Shown here: positions 1 to 8,047 of the stretch, piece by piece | How positions within the stretch are numbered: the first letter of the stretch is position 1 | How the letters are laid out: every line of letters starts with the position of its first letter | DNA from: Promethearchaeota archaeon | Lineage (GTDB): Archaea; Asgardarchaeota; Lokiarchaeia; Sigynarchaeales; SOKP01 | Length of the DNA: 13,491 nucleotides | Reading direction: 5' to 3' | NCBI GenBank assembly: GCA_019894655.1 | Contig: JAGXNZ010000284.1 | Coordinates: forward strand, 1-13,491 | Position numbers and translations under genes: made by a program | Notes under the pieces: model-generated | Seen by the model: only the letters and a program-made list of their open reading frames with translations | Database searches by the model: none | Told to the model about the DNA's origin: nothing

Positions 1-936
1 CAACGGGCAAGTGCGCCTAAAAAATATAATAAACTCGTTAACAATGAAACGAATCAGAATTACGCCTTCTTATATTCGGTAGCAGTTCGAGAGAGAGATA
101 GGGCAGCATTAGTAGAAGATACTGCAGAACCTCTTCAAAAAAAAGTAGCTGAGGGTGCGATTTTGCTCGATACTCCAGCTTGCTACAAAGATCGCGCAAT
201 CTATGAGAATGAGTACAAAGGAATCCCACTAGATGATGTTATTTTTAATCGGGTTGATGAAAAGGCACCGAACCATACAAATCTCCACCAAATCTCTCAA
301 CTGCTCTGGGCCTGTCAAGGAGAAAACGATCATGCGACTCATGGAAATCGTGATGCTTTAGAGAAAAATGGTTATGGTCGTGTACATGCATCGGGATGTG
401 CTGGATATGCTGTATATCCAATAGTTTATGTAAAGGATCTTGCTAATGTGCCTAATGGATCATATCATTATAATCCAGTCGGTTATTCTGCATTAAATAG
501 ATGGATTAAGGTTAATGGAACCATAACATATGATCATTTTATACAGAAATTTAGCTCTGAGACTCCTAGCGCTGAGATTGAAAAGGAGTTTGATACTAGT
601 TTCTCTAATTATGCCATATTATTATGTATTGATCGAAAAAAGCCTTGCGCTGGAATAATGCACAGAATTATGAATCTTAAGTATTGGGCTGAAGTTGAGG
701 CTGGAATGGCGTTAGCAGGGCTGCAATTACAGGCAAATGCTCTAGGTTTGAAATGGAAAAAGAAAATATTGTCAAATCCAGACAATCCAAAGTATAGAAA
801 GTTGTTCAATCTCGATTCTGCTGAACAGTCGATAAATATTGCGGCAAATAATCTGGTAAATCGTGCCAATAATGAGCGAGTATCCCTTGAAGGAAATTTA
901 ATACCAATTGCATTATTTCATTTATTAGAAGGATAA
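1..936 (+). CDS. Nitroreductase-family flavoprotein, 5'-truncated by the window edge
   Basis: The frame is open from base 1 to the TAA at 934-936 (311 codons seen), with no in-frame ATG near the 5' end, so the true start lies outside the window. A TTG at 163 is possible but would cut into continuous coding sequence. It resembles SagB/ThcOx-like nitroreductases, FMN enzymes that oxidise or reduce small molecules or peptide azolines. The visible signs, numbered from the window edge, are QLLWACQG at about 100-107, an Arg-to-Tyr-Pro stretch at 127-140 corresponding to the flavin-binding R...SAG...YP segment, a YHYNP motif after it, and a C-terminal helix with E-A-G-x-A...L-Q-A-x-A-L-G-L. The N-terminal 80 or so residues are not recognised. 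The substrate cannot be told. The next gene follows after 2 nt, so the two are probably cotranscribed. The family is fairly sure and the subfamily is not. Confidence 0.72.
   Translation, partial: QRASAPKKYNKLVNNETNQNYAFLYSVAVRERDRAALVEDTAEPLQKKVAEGAILLDTPACYKDRAIYENEYKGIPLDDVIFNRVDEKAPNHTNLHQISQLLWACQGENDHATHGNRDALEKNGYGRVHASGCAGYAVYPIVYVKDLANVPNGSYHYNPVGYSALNRWIKVNGTITYDHFIQKFSSETPSAEIEKEFDTSFSNYAILLCIDRKKPCAGIMHRIMNLKYWAEVEAGMALAGLQLQANALGLKWKKKILSNPDNPKYRKLFNLDSAEQSINIAANNLVNRANNERVSLEGNLIPIALFHLLEG
929..933 (+). promoter_or_regulatory. Shine-Dalgarno-like AAGGA before a TTG start
   Basis: AAGGA lies 5 nt before the TTG at 939 and overlaps the last codons of the nitroreductase gene. It supports the non-ATG start and translational coupling. 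Such motifs are otherwise nearly absent in this window. Confidence 0.4.
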
Positions 937-938
937 AA

Positions 939-1589
939 TTGGAAATTGTACTTATCGGTGCTTTATTATTTTTAGTTAATGTGGTTTTATCTATATCAAT
1001 AACTCTAATTATCATTAATAAGCTGTATATTTCAAAGAAATTCTCTAAAGAAAAAGACTTTCACTTTTATAATGACTTGTTTTCATGGGAAATCTTCTTT
1101 TTTATTATAGCCATTGAAAATCTTATGAAAATCTTCGCAGTTTCTTTACCAATCGATCTGTTTACTTACGATTTTCTACTTAGAATCAGAATTTTGCTAC
1201 TATTTTTTCCCTTTTGGAATAAAATTATACATTTAGAGAAAGTAATGAATAAGATTACTTATGAAAGGCATTATCTTGCGGGAATAATCCCATTTATTAT
1301 AATACTTTTTTTAAGTTTCACAAGTCTGCCAAACATAATACTGATATATATTTTGACTAGCACTTCATTCATTCCTTACTTAGTTTTCCTTTTATTTTTA
1401 AAAAATACAGGAACGCCAAAACTGAAATCTTTGAAAGTGATCTTAGGTGTAATTCTTATTGGATTGGGAAGCATTTTAAAACCAGAAATGTTTTCGATAG
1501 AAATAATTAATATAACTTCACCTATAATCTTATTAATAGGAACCGTGCTTATTTTCGACAGTTTCCGCAAAGAATTATTAATTAATTAA
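939..1589 (+). CDS. Seven-transmembrane hypothetical protein
   Basis: I do not recognise this 216-residue protein. It is almost wholly hydrophobic, with seven likely membrane helices at about 3-27, 47-68, 74-96, 112-129, 133-154, 165-181 and 188-207. Short charged loops lie between them (for example KKFSKEKD at 33-40 and NKITYER at 104-110). There is no soluble domain and no motif that names a transporter or enzyme family. The start is TTG at 939, chosen because it begins 2 nt after the upstream TAA, is preceded at 929-933 by AAGGA (5 nt spacing, Shine-Dalgarno-like), and gives a full first helix; the first in-frame ATG removes two helices. Translational coupling to the nitroreductase is likely. 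Seven-helix proteins of unknown function of this size are common in archaea; a sensor or accessory role is only a guess. Confidence 0.7.
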   Translation: MEIVLIGALLFLVNVVLSISITLIIINKLYISKKFSKEKDFHFYNDLFSWEIFFFIIAIENLMKIFAVSLPIDLFTYDFLLRIRILLLFFPFWNKIIHLEKVMNKITYERHYLAGIIPFIIILFLSFTSLPNIILIYILTSTSFIPYLVFLLFLKNTGTPKLKSLKVILGVILIGLGSILKPEMFSIEIINITSPIILLIGTVLIFDSFRKELLIN

Positions 1590-1671
1590 CCTTACTATTA
1601 AGTCCAAATTCTCTTTATTTGAGGAATATTTTTTAGCATACAATTATTCTACTCTCCAGTAATCTCTTTTA

Positions 1672-1680
1672 TTTTTAAAG
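1672..1680 (+). promoter_or_regulatory. TATA-like box for the first URO-D gene
   Basis: TTTTTAAAG is centred about 26 nt before the ATG at 1702. In archaea transcription starts about 25 nt after the TATA box, so the mRNA would be leaderless or nearly so. No Shine-Dalgarno motif is seen. The 112-nt gap from 1590 to 1701 holds nothing else I can name. Confidence 0.35.
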
Positions 1681-1701
1681 TAATCAGATCTCATATTAAT
1701 T

Positions 1702-2862
1702 ATGGTCTTATCAAAACGCGAACGAGTCTTCAAAGCTCTCGAGCTTGATGGCGAACCTGATATGGTTCCAATTAATTATTTTGGATTTGAGCAGACAGGG
1801 AGCTCTTTCCAAGTTTTTCAAGAATCAGGAGAACTGGATAAATATCATTCTTATGTAGAAGATAAAGTCGCCGATAAAAAGTATTATATTACAGAACAAC
1901 GTTTTTGGAACGTTGATCTCTTCGCGATGGATCCTTTCGGAGAAACCAAGATAAAAATACGGTATGAAAACGCACCTCCAGAATACCCTAACTGTCGTCT
2001 AAATAGAATGGATGGTAGGTTATATAGAACTGAAAAACAAGTAAATACCGGCTTAGAATATGCTTGGTATGTTGGAGGTTATTTTAAAACCCCAGAAATC
2101 TTACATTCTTATTGGGATCGATATGGAAAACCAACAGAATTGATTAACAAACGAGTTAAATACTCTTCTCAGATATGGGACCGATTTGTCGAAGCTCTTT
2201 CGCCCTATTTTTATCCTATGGCAAATTTGCCCATAAATCCATCTGAAGTTTTGATAGGGGGTATTACATTCACTCGCTTTGCGTACTATATACGAAAAAA
2301 TCCAAGTTTTATACATGAAATTATGGATGAATATACGAAAGCTAACATCGAAATTATAAAACGATTAGCTGAAGTAGGCGTCGATATCGTGATGTTCGGA
2401 GATGATTTAGGTTACAAGGAAAATCCTTTTTTCTCAATGGATGTTTTCCGTGAATTTATCCTTCCTTATCATAAAAGAATATATAAGGCATGCAAAAAAA
2501 GGGGTGTATTAACAGTTTTACATTCTTGTGGAAAAATTGATCAATTTTTACCTGATTTAGTTGATGCAGGGCTCAATTGTATACAATCCTTAGAAGCTAC
2601 GGCAGGCGTAGATTTACCCGGATTAAAGGAAATGTTAGGGGATCGTTTATGCTTCATGGGGGGATTAGATTCTTCAGGTGTTTTAACTTATGGAACTCCT
2701 AAGGATGTTGAAGAAAATGTAAAAAATACTATTAAAAGTGCTGGAAAAGGCGGAGGCTATTTTGTAGGACCTTCCCACGATATAATAAATATCCCTTGGG
2801 AGAATATTATGGCGATGCGAGCAGCGATCGAAAAATATCGCAAGTACCCTCTAAAATTTTAA
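1702..2862 (+). CDS. URO-D-family (MtaA/CmuA-like) methyltransferase, paralogue 1
   Basis: This 386-residue protein has the uroporphyrinogen decarboxylase fold (a TIM barrel) but belongs to the side of the superfamily that includes corrinoid:coenzyme methyltransferases rather than haem synthesis. The N-terminus SKRERVFKALEL is typical of the family. Visible sites are GDDLG at 233-237, HSCG at 274-277 and GGLDSS at 320-325. The GPSHD motif at 356-360 falls where MtaA-type enzymes carry a second Cys. If zinc is bound, the ligands would be H274, C276 and H359 instead of His-Cys-Cys; this is inferred. The variant with HN or HD here is common among uncharacterised URO-D-like proteins. No corrinoid-binding protein is encoded nearby, so neither methyl donor nor acceptor can be named. 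True haem-pathway HemE is unlikely given the HxC motif. The gene is monocistronic by layout and converges on the next gene with a 25-nt gap. Confidence 0.85.
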   Translation: MVLSKRERVFKALELDGEPDMVPINYFGFEQTGSSFQVFQESGELDKYHSYVEDKVADKKYYITEQRFWNVDLFAMDPFGETKIKIRYENAPPEYPNCRLNRMDGRLYRTEKQVNTGLEYAWYVGGYFKTPEILHSYWDRYGKPTELINKRVKYSSQIWDRFVEALSPYFYPMANLPINPSEVLIGGITFTRFAYYIRKNPSFIHEIMDEYTKANIEIIKRLAEVGVDIVMFGDDLGYKENPFFSMDVFREFILPYHKRIYKACKKRGVLTVLHSCGKIDQFLPDLVDAGLNCIQSLEATAGVDLPGLKEMLGDRLCFMGGLDSSGVLTYGTPKDVEENVKNTIKSAGKGGGYFVGPSHDIINIPWENIMAMRAAIEKYRKYPLKF

Positions 2863-2870
2863 AAGTAAGT

Positions 2871-2891
2871 TTAATTTTGTAGTAAAATTAA
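2871..2891. terminator. AT-rich inverted repeat between convergent genes
   Basis: TTAATTTT at 2871-2878 and AAAATTAA at 2884-2891 form perfect 8-bp arms around a 5-nt loop, GTAGT. It sits just after the plus-strand stop and overlaps the minus-strand stop codon. It could help end transcription both ways, but the stem has no G-C pairs and may be chance in AT-rich DNA. Confidence 0.25.
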
Positions 2892-4144
2892 TCATGCCAT
2901 CTTTTTGAAGAGCCATTACCTATCTCTTTAAGTAAATCCTTTCGATACTTGTTTTCTATTTCTAGATTTTTAATAAGCAAAAATTTATCTAAAAGTTCCT
3001 TGGAAATTTTATTCTCTCCTTCATTTTTTAACCAATTTATTGCATCAAGTATTAATTCTCCCTCACGCCCTCCAATGAATTTCGGTAAATATTGGTTTGC
3101 TATATACTCTGATCTATAATAAGTTCGCACGTATAATCCTTTAGGATCCAAATTTTTATAAAGGTGTGAAACATTTTCTGGTGCAGAATCGATAACTAAA
3201 TTTTTATCTGAGTTTTGAATTTTCTTATACAGTGGTAGCCAACCTTTTGAACTCATTGGTTCATTTCCTGCTCCTGGAACCCACTGAATTCCTGTAATAC
3301 TCGGTTCGTTTAATAAGAAATCTAAATGCGGTAGTGCGTTAGGACCATCCAAATGATAAATTGCATAATCCATATGTTCAGCTTGAGCTCGAAGATCAGG
3401 TAAAACAAATTTTTGAAACCATTTTGGATTCAACATAGCACTAAAATCACTTTGTAGAGCATACCATCTTTTTTTATTCCATACGCCTAACCAACAGCTG
3501 CAACCGTCACAAAACTGGGAGATAATGTTCTGTAAATCATCGTAAACTTTTAATAGCTTCTCTAAAATTATTGTTCGGCATGTATCTATTATGTTGGGAT
3601 TTCGTTTCATAGTAAGTATTATATTAGTTGGACCTAAAAACGATGAGAGTATATCTAAAACACCGCCAATGTCGCTCACTGTTATCAAATAGTTCCTTCC
3701 AGCTCTTTTTGCTGCGTATTCAGTAATTCTGAGCAGTCTTGAGTACCACTCGTTATTTTGATTTATTTTCACACTTTCGAGATGTTCTATAATATCTTCC
3801 GGGTTTGTTGGACGACTAAACCATACAGTTCCTGTATTAAATTGAGGCCTTACTCCTAAGACCGCAGCCATAATTCCAGGTCCATAATTTGGAAAATAAA
3901 AAGGTATTGCTTCACCACCAAAATAAGAAACTTCAGTTCTTTTTTCAAATCCATCTAGAGCTTCCTCAATACCTTCATAATTTTTTGCCAAAGACCAGTC
4001 TTCACCAACCATATCTAAATAAGCGCCTAGCCTTCCCCCTCTTTTTAGAAAATAATAGCTAAGAACAGGACGATCGATGATTTCGTGATCCCACCATGCA
4101 ATCATTCGCTCTTTTGCTTCGGCAATATCCTCCTTATATTCCAT
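2888..4144 (-). CDS. Diverged URO-D-fold protein (trimethylamine corrinoid protein 2-like)
   Basis: This 418-residue protein belongs to the divergent URO-D-like group often labelled 'trimethylamine corrinoid protein 2' or left hypothetical. Typical signs are the start A-W-W-D-H-E-I-I-D-R-P at 16-26, a D-F-S-A-M-L-N-P stretch at 233-240, YHLDGPNALPHLD at 263-275 and GIQWVPGAG at 285-293. HLDG at 264-267 sits where the other two URO-D genes have HSCG, so the usual Cys ligand is replaced by Asp. An unusual cluster, C212, C215 and C217 (C-D-G-C-S-C), lies before the D-F-S segment. I infer a TIM-barrel enzyme acting on a methylated or small carbon compound, with the substrate unknown. The name implies a corrinoid protein, but no cobalamin-binding motif (DxHxxG) is visible. 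The ATG at 4144 opens the family's usual N-terminus. It is divergent from the synthetase gene with a 133-nt shared region. Confidence 0.75.
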   Translation of the reverse strand: MEYKEDIAEAKERMIAWWDHEIIDRPVLSYYFLKRGGRLGAYLDMVGEDWSLAKNYEGIEEALDGFEKRTEVSYFGGEAIPFYFPNYGPGIMAAVLGVRPQFNTGTVWFSRPTNPEDIIEHLESVKINQNNEWYSRLLRITEYAAKRAGRNYLITVSDIGGVLDILSSFLGPTNIILTMKRNPNIIDTCRTIILEKLLKVYDDLQNIISQFCDGCSCWLGVWNKKRWYALQSDFSAMLNPKWFQKFVLPDLRAQAEHMDYAIYHLDGPNALPHLDFLLNEPSITGIQWVPGAGNEPMSSKGWLPLYKKIQNSDKNLVIDSAPENVSHLYKNLDPKGLYVRTYYRSEYIANQYLPKFIGGREGELILDAINWLKNEGENKISKELLDKFLLIKNLEIENKYRKDLLKEIGNGSSKRWHD

Positions 4145-4161
4145 AAAAATGATATTAAAAC

Positions 4162-4171
4162 AAAATAAATT
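4162..4171 (-). promoter_or_regulatory. TATA-like box for the diverged URO-D gene
   Basis: Read on the minus strand this is AATTTATTTT, centred about 23 nt before the ATG at 4144, which would give a leaderless or near-leaderless transcript. It is judged by position and AT content only. Confidence 0.3.
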
Positions 4172-4250
4172 AATCTTTACATTTTACTAATTTCAACTTG
4201 GAGATTTAATCTTGTTAGACTGATCCGAAATTTTTAAGATAATTCTGGAA

Positions 4251-4260
4251 TTATATAACA
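4251..4260 (+). promoter_or_regulatory. TATA-like box for the valyl-tRNA synthetase gene
   Basis: TTATATAACA is centred about 23 nt before the ATG. A second candidate, TTTTTAAGA at 4231-4239, would start transcription near 4261 and keep the GAGG at 4267-4270, 7 nt before the ATG, within the leader as a ribosome binding site. The sequence does not decide between them. Confidence 0.35.
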
Positions 4261-4277
4261 TTATTCGAGGAATTAAA

Positions 4278-7028
4278 ATGACAGGCGAATTAAATAAAAT
4301 TTACGATCATCGTACAATTGAAAAGGATCTATATGAGTGGTGGGAAAAAGAAGGTTTCTTTGCTCCTGAGAAGTCTAAGGAATTGGGAATAACTAATGAG
4401 AAATCTGAAAGATATTGTATTACAATCCCGCTTCCTAATGTAACAGGACAACTCCATTCAGGTCATGCTCTTGTGATTTCGCTTGAGGATTTGATGACGC
4501 GTTACGAGCGTATGCGGCAAAAAGAAACTCTCTACATACCAGGTACTGATCATGCGGGAATAGCAACTCAAAGTGTCGTTGTTAGGGAATTACAAAAACA
4601 AGGAATAAACCATAAAGATTTAGGGCGAGAGAAATTCGTCGAGAAAGTCTGGGAATGGAAACATAAATATCACGCCAGAATTACTGAACAGTCAAAAAGA
4701 ATGGGCATTAGTTGTGATTGGAGTCGTGAATATTTCACGCTAGATCCAAATTTATCATATGCAGTCCGGGAAGCTTTCTATAGGTTATATCACAAGGGTT
4801 TAATATATCGCGGAGAATATATGGTCAATTGGTGTCCAGGAAGGTGTGTCACAGCAATTTCGGATTTAGAGACTGAGGCTATTGAAGAACACGGTCAATT
4901 GTGGTATATCAAATATCCAATTATTACTAAAGCCTGGAAAGGGCCTCAATATCCGTGGGCAAGTGGAAAATGGGCAGAAGGAGCTACAGATTTTATTATT
5001 GTCGCTACCACAAGACCCGAGACACTATTAGGAGATTCAGCAGTGGCTACAGTTAAATCTCATCCTAAATACGCAAAATTTATTGGTGAAAAAGCTGTGA
5101 TCCCAGCTGTTAGTCGTTCTGTTCCGATAATTACCGATCCTTATGTAGATCCCGAATTTGGTACTGGAGCTTTAAAAATAACTCCTGCTCACGATCCTAA
5201 TGATTTTGAAATTGGCAAAAAACATGGGTTAGAATTTATAAATATTTTTAATGAAAATGCTCAAATTCTTCCTGGATTTGTTGAGGCTTATACAAATTTA
5301 GATCGGTTTGAGTGTCGGAAGGCAATAATCAAAGATCTTGAAAAAGAAGGTTTGATAACTGAAACCGAACCTTATGATCATGCTGAACCACACTGTCAAC
5401 GATGTCATGCCATCATAGAGCCTCGGGTTTCTATTCAATGGTTTGTGAAAACAAAACCACTTGCTGGACCTGCAATGGAGAAAGTTCGGAATGGTCAGAC
5501 AACTATAATTCCTGAAAGAGAAGAACGCCGGTATTTCCAATGGATGGAAAATATACACGATTGGTGCATATCGCGTCAACTATGGTGGGGTCACAGGATT
5601 CCCGTTTGGTACTGTGATGATTGTGGGGAAGAAATTTGTCCCGAACCAGATATAGAATCTGTAACTACTTGTCCTAAATGTAAAGGTTCAAGTATTCATC
5701 AAGATGAAGATGTATTAGATACATGGTTCTCTAGTGGTTTGTGGCCTTATTCTACGTTAGGTTGGCCCAATACCGATCATCCCGATTATAAACGTTTCTA
5801 TCCAACCAATACTAGGGAAACGGGATATGATATTCTTTTCTTTTGGGTTGCAAGAGAAATGATGATGGGAATTGAACTTACAGGACAAGCCCCATACAAT
5901 ACCGTTTATTTACATGGTATGATCCGAGACCAAAATGGACGAAAGATTAGTAAATCTATGGAGAATATTGATCAATATGATCCTCTTGTAATTATTAAAA
6001 AGTATGGTGCAGATTCCCTCCGCTATGTAAACATTTCAACTAGTGTTCCAGGATTAGATACTAATTTAGATCCTAAAAATATTGAGGTTGCTCACCGGTA
6101 TTGTAATAAGATTTGGCAAGCCTCTCGTTATGTTTTAACTAACATTTCTTCAGATGAGAAGATATATAAAATCGACGAAATTGATTTAGAAAGGCTAAAA
6201 TTTCCAGATAAATGGATTCTTTCTCGGTTAAACTCAACTATTCGAAATATTCAATCCCACATGGATAATTACGATTACTTACAAATGACAAGAGAAATTA
6301 AATCGTTCTTTTGGAGCGAATTTTGTGACTGGTACATCGAAATGAGCAAGATTTTTCTTTACGATGAGAGCTACACCGATAAACACATTCAAAAATCCAT
6401 TCTACTACATGTATTAGAAACCTTTTATAGATTATTACACCCTGTAATGCCTTTCATCACGGAAAAACTATGGCAAGCTCTTCCAAAGAGCCTTAAAAAT
6501 ACGCCCACAATAATGTATGCTCTTTGGCCAGAAGCTAAAGAATCGTTCATCGATCCAAAAATTGAAGATAGTTTTCTCTTGATGGCAGATTTTGTCCGAG
6601 AAGTCAGAAGTGTGAAACATGACTTTGGAATTCCGCTAAAAACACTTGTCCCATTATATATAGAAGTAGATGCTAATCGAGAATTGTTTGAATTATGTAG
6701 GAATGAATTAATTAAAATGGCGTTCATTGACGAAGATAAATTCATAATCGATAAAAATATTACTCCGCCTCTTGAATCAGCCCTAATAGTACTTAGCGGA
6801 ATACCTGCATTTGTTCCATTAGCTGGAATGATCGATAGTGAAAAAGAAAAAGCAAGAATCAAAACCGGATTAGATAAAACTAAAACAGAAGCCAATAAAA
6901 TTGAAAAGAAATTTCAGAGTCAATTTTCTGAGCGAGCTCCAAAAGAATTAGTTGAGAAAGAAAGGCAAACCCTTGAGGAGTTAAAGATTAAAATTGAACA
7001 ACTTGAGAATCAACTAAAGATCCTTTAA
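4278..7028 (+). CDS. valS: Valyl-tRNA synthetase, bacterial-type
   Basis: This cytoplasmic class I synthetase charges tRNA-Val with valine and edits mischarged threonine. All expected parts appear in order over 916 residues. The HIGH-type signature is HSGH at 60-63 in PNVTGQLHSGHAL, followed by PGTDHAGIATQ at 88-98. The editing domain has TTRPET at 244-249 and FGTGALKITPAHD at 294-306. Cysteine pairs, possibly zinc-binding, are at 373/376, 446/449 and 465/468. The KMSKS-type loop reads KISKS at 556-560. After the anticodon-binding helices (about 640-800) comes a C-terminal coiled coil at about 850-916, rich in Lys and Glu. This coiled-coil arm and the PGTDHAGIATQ wording match bacterial and eukaryotic ValS. 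Archaeal enzymes as I know them read differently at this site. The ATG at 4278 has a GAGG motif 7 nt upstream. The stop lies 5 nt from the end of the convergent gene. Confidence 0.96.
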   Translation: MTGELNKIYDHRTIEKDLYEWWEKEGFFAPEKSKELGITNEKSERYCITIPLPNVTGQLHSGHALVISLEDLMTRYERMRQKETLYIPGTDHAGIATQSVVVRELQKQGINHKDLGREKFVEKVWEWKHKYHARITEQSKRMGISCDWSREYFTLDPNLSYAVREAFYRLYHKGLIYRGEYMVNWCPGRCVTAISDLETEAIEEHGQLWYIKYPIITKAWKGPQYPWASGKWAEGATDFIIVATTRPETLLGDSAVATVKSHPKYAKFIGEKAVIPAVSRSVPIITDPYVDPEFGTGALKITPAHDPNDFEIGKKHGLEFINIFNENAQILPGFVEAYTNLDRFECRKAIIKDLEKEGLITETEPYDHAEPHCQRCHAIIEPRVSIQWFVKTKPLAGPAMEKVRNGQTTIIPEREERRYFQWMENIHDWCISRQLWWGHRIPVWYCDDCGEEICPEPDIESVTTCPKCKGSSIHQDEDVLDTWFSSGLWPYSTLGWPNTDHPDYKRFYPTNTRETGYDILFFWVAREMMMGIELTGQAPYNTVYLHGMIRDQNGRKISKSMENIDQYDPLVIIKKYGADSLRYVNISTSVPGLDTNLDPKNIEVAHRYCNKIWQASRYVLTNISSDEKIYKIDEIDLERLKFPDKWILSRLNSTIRNIQSHMDNYDYLQMTREIKSFFWSEFCDWYIEMSKIFLYDESYTDKHIQKSILLHVLETFYRLLHPVMPFITEKLWQALPKSLKNTPTIMYALWPEAKESFIDPKIEDSFLLMADFVREVRSVKHDFGIPLKTLVPLYIEVDANRELFELCRNELIKMAFIDEDKFIIDKNITPPLESALIVLSGIPAFVPLAGMIDSEKEKARIKTGLDKTKTEANKIEKKFQSQFSERAPKELVEKERQTLEELKIKIEQLENQLKIL

Positions 7029-7033
7029 ATTCT

Positions 7034-7939
7034 CTAATAGAAGGGTTGATCCTTAATATCCTGAATTTTAATTTGAGGAGCGTTTTTTCTAATATATTCG
7101 ATAGATTTTATAGTTTCATCCTTAGTTAATTCAAAAACAACAGGACCATCGAAATTCTTTTGATGGATTAAATTTAAAAATTCGGGGGGAAAGTTCTTTC
7201 CAGTTCCTAAAGCGCTATGATCAGAGAACAAATTCTCGTCGGCGTAGTCTTGGAGATGAATCTCGGCTGTTATATCTAAATAATTTTCTGTAATTTCGAG
7301 GAGATCGTGATTTCCTGAAAACCCACCAAGAAAGTGTGCGGTATCTATACACAGTCTTGTCTTCAATTTTTTAATAATTTTAATTGTAGCTTCAAAAGGA
7401 AATTGGATATTTTCTATAGCTATTTTACTTCTCTTTATATCGGTTTCTTCTATGAGCCTCTCAATGCTTTGAATAGCATTAGCAGAGAATAGCTCCGATG
7501 TCATTTCTTTAATTTGAGGGCTCTCGATAAATTCTATAACGTCTGCAACGGTTTCACCTGTGGGATGCAAAACAAAGACATCAACATCGTCCACTAACTC
7601 TACAATAGAATTGTAGGCATGAATTAAGGCATTAACACTTCCATCGCGTATGAATTCATTTGGACCTCCAAGATCTATGCTTAAAAAAGGAAGATGAGCA
7701 GAATATGTTATACCATATTCATTTTTGATGTCCTGTAATATTTTTATTTGGTGAATATCCAATGTAATAGGAAAAACTTGAAACAAATCCAATGCAATCT
7801 CAAAATGCTGATAACCAGACACAGCAGCTCTTTCAACCAGATCAGAAAATTGAAATTCTGATAATCCATCTAAACCTTTTTTGGCAAGGATTCCATCAAT
7901 TAGTAATTCATAGGTCATGGGTGAAATTCCAAATCTCAT
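7034..7939 (-). CDS. Sugar phosphate isomerase/epimerase-like TIM-barrel protein
   Basis: This 301-residue protein belongs to the xylose isomerase-like/AP endonuclease 2 superfamily (PF01261-type barrel). Metal-site residues fall in the usual order at strand ends: H82 (AHLP), H125 (LHPTG), E176 (IENI), D199 and H202 (CIDTAH), H228 (EIHLQD), H241, the GTG turn at 245-247 and E270 (VFELT). This pattern fits either an endonuclease IV-like triple-metal site or a sugar isomerase/epimerase site. The many uncharacterised archaeal members of this length are usually taken as sugar enzymes, and the nearby glycosidase genes favour that. A DNA-repair role cannot be excluded from sequence alone. The ATG at 7939 gives a family-typical first strand (MRFGIS). 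The gene is divergent from the second URO-D gene. Confidence 0.8.
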   Translation of the reverse strand: MRFGISPMTYELLIDGILAKKGLDGLSEFQFSDLVERAAVSGYQHFEIALDLFQVFPITLDIHQIKILQDIKNEYGITYSAHLPFLSIDLGGPNEFIRDGSVNALIHAYNSIVELVDDVDVFVLHPTGETVADVIEFIESPQIKEMTSELFSANAIQSIERLIEETDIKRSKIAIENIQFPFEATIKIIKKLKTRLCIDTAHFLGGFSGNHDLLEITENYLDITAEIHLQDYADENLFSDHSALGTGKNFPPEFLNLIHQKNFDGPVVFELTKDETIKSIEYIRKNAPQIKIQDIKDQPFY

Positions 7940-7961
7940 ACTAAAAAGTCAACAATGTTCT

Positions 7962-7980
7962 ACAATTTTATATAAATTGT
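7962..7980. promoter_or_regulatory. 19-nt palindrome over a TATA box in a divergent promoter region
   Basis: ACAATTT and AAATTGT form perfect 7-bp arms around TATAT. Both strands read as a TATA box through the centre. Read on the minus strand, the box is centred about 33 nt before the ATG at 7939, predicting a leader of about 8 nt. On the plus strand it would give a roughly 50-nt leader to the URO-D gene, which also has TATA-like stretches nearer (GTTTTTAAATTTT around 7994-8006 and TTTTTTAC at 8013-8020). A protein bound here could block TBP access to one or both genes. That is an inference. Confidence 0.4.
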
Positions 7981-8047
7981 TAAAAGGGGCTTAGTTTTTA
8001 AATTTTAATTTCTTTTTTACAGTACCACAATAATGTGAAGATTTATC

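Noticed and set aside
163..936. TTG at 163 as the start of the nitroreductase gene
   Set aside because: The frame stays open without stops to base 1, so the gene more likely continues upstream out of the window.
6425..6895. A 156-codon open frame on the minus strand
   Set aside because: It lies antisense within the clearly coding valyl-tRNA synthetase gene and has no recognisable protein features.
7041..7054. AAGG/CCTT inverted repeat near the convergent ends of the synthetase and TIM-barrel genes
   Set aside because: The 4-bp arms are too short for a credible terminator and lie within coding sequence.
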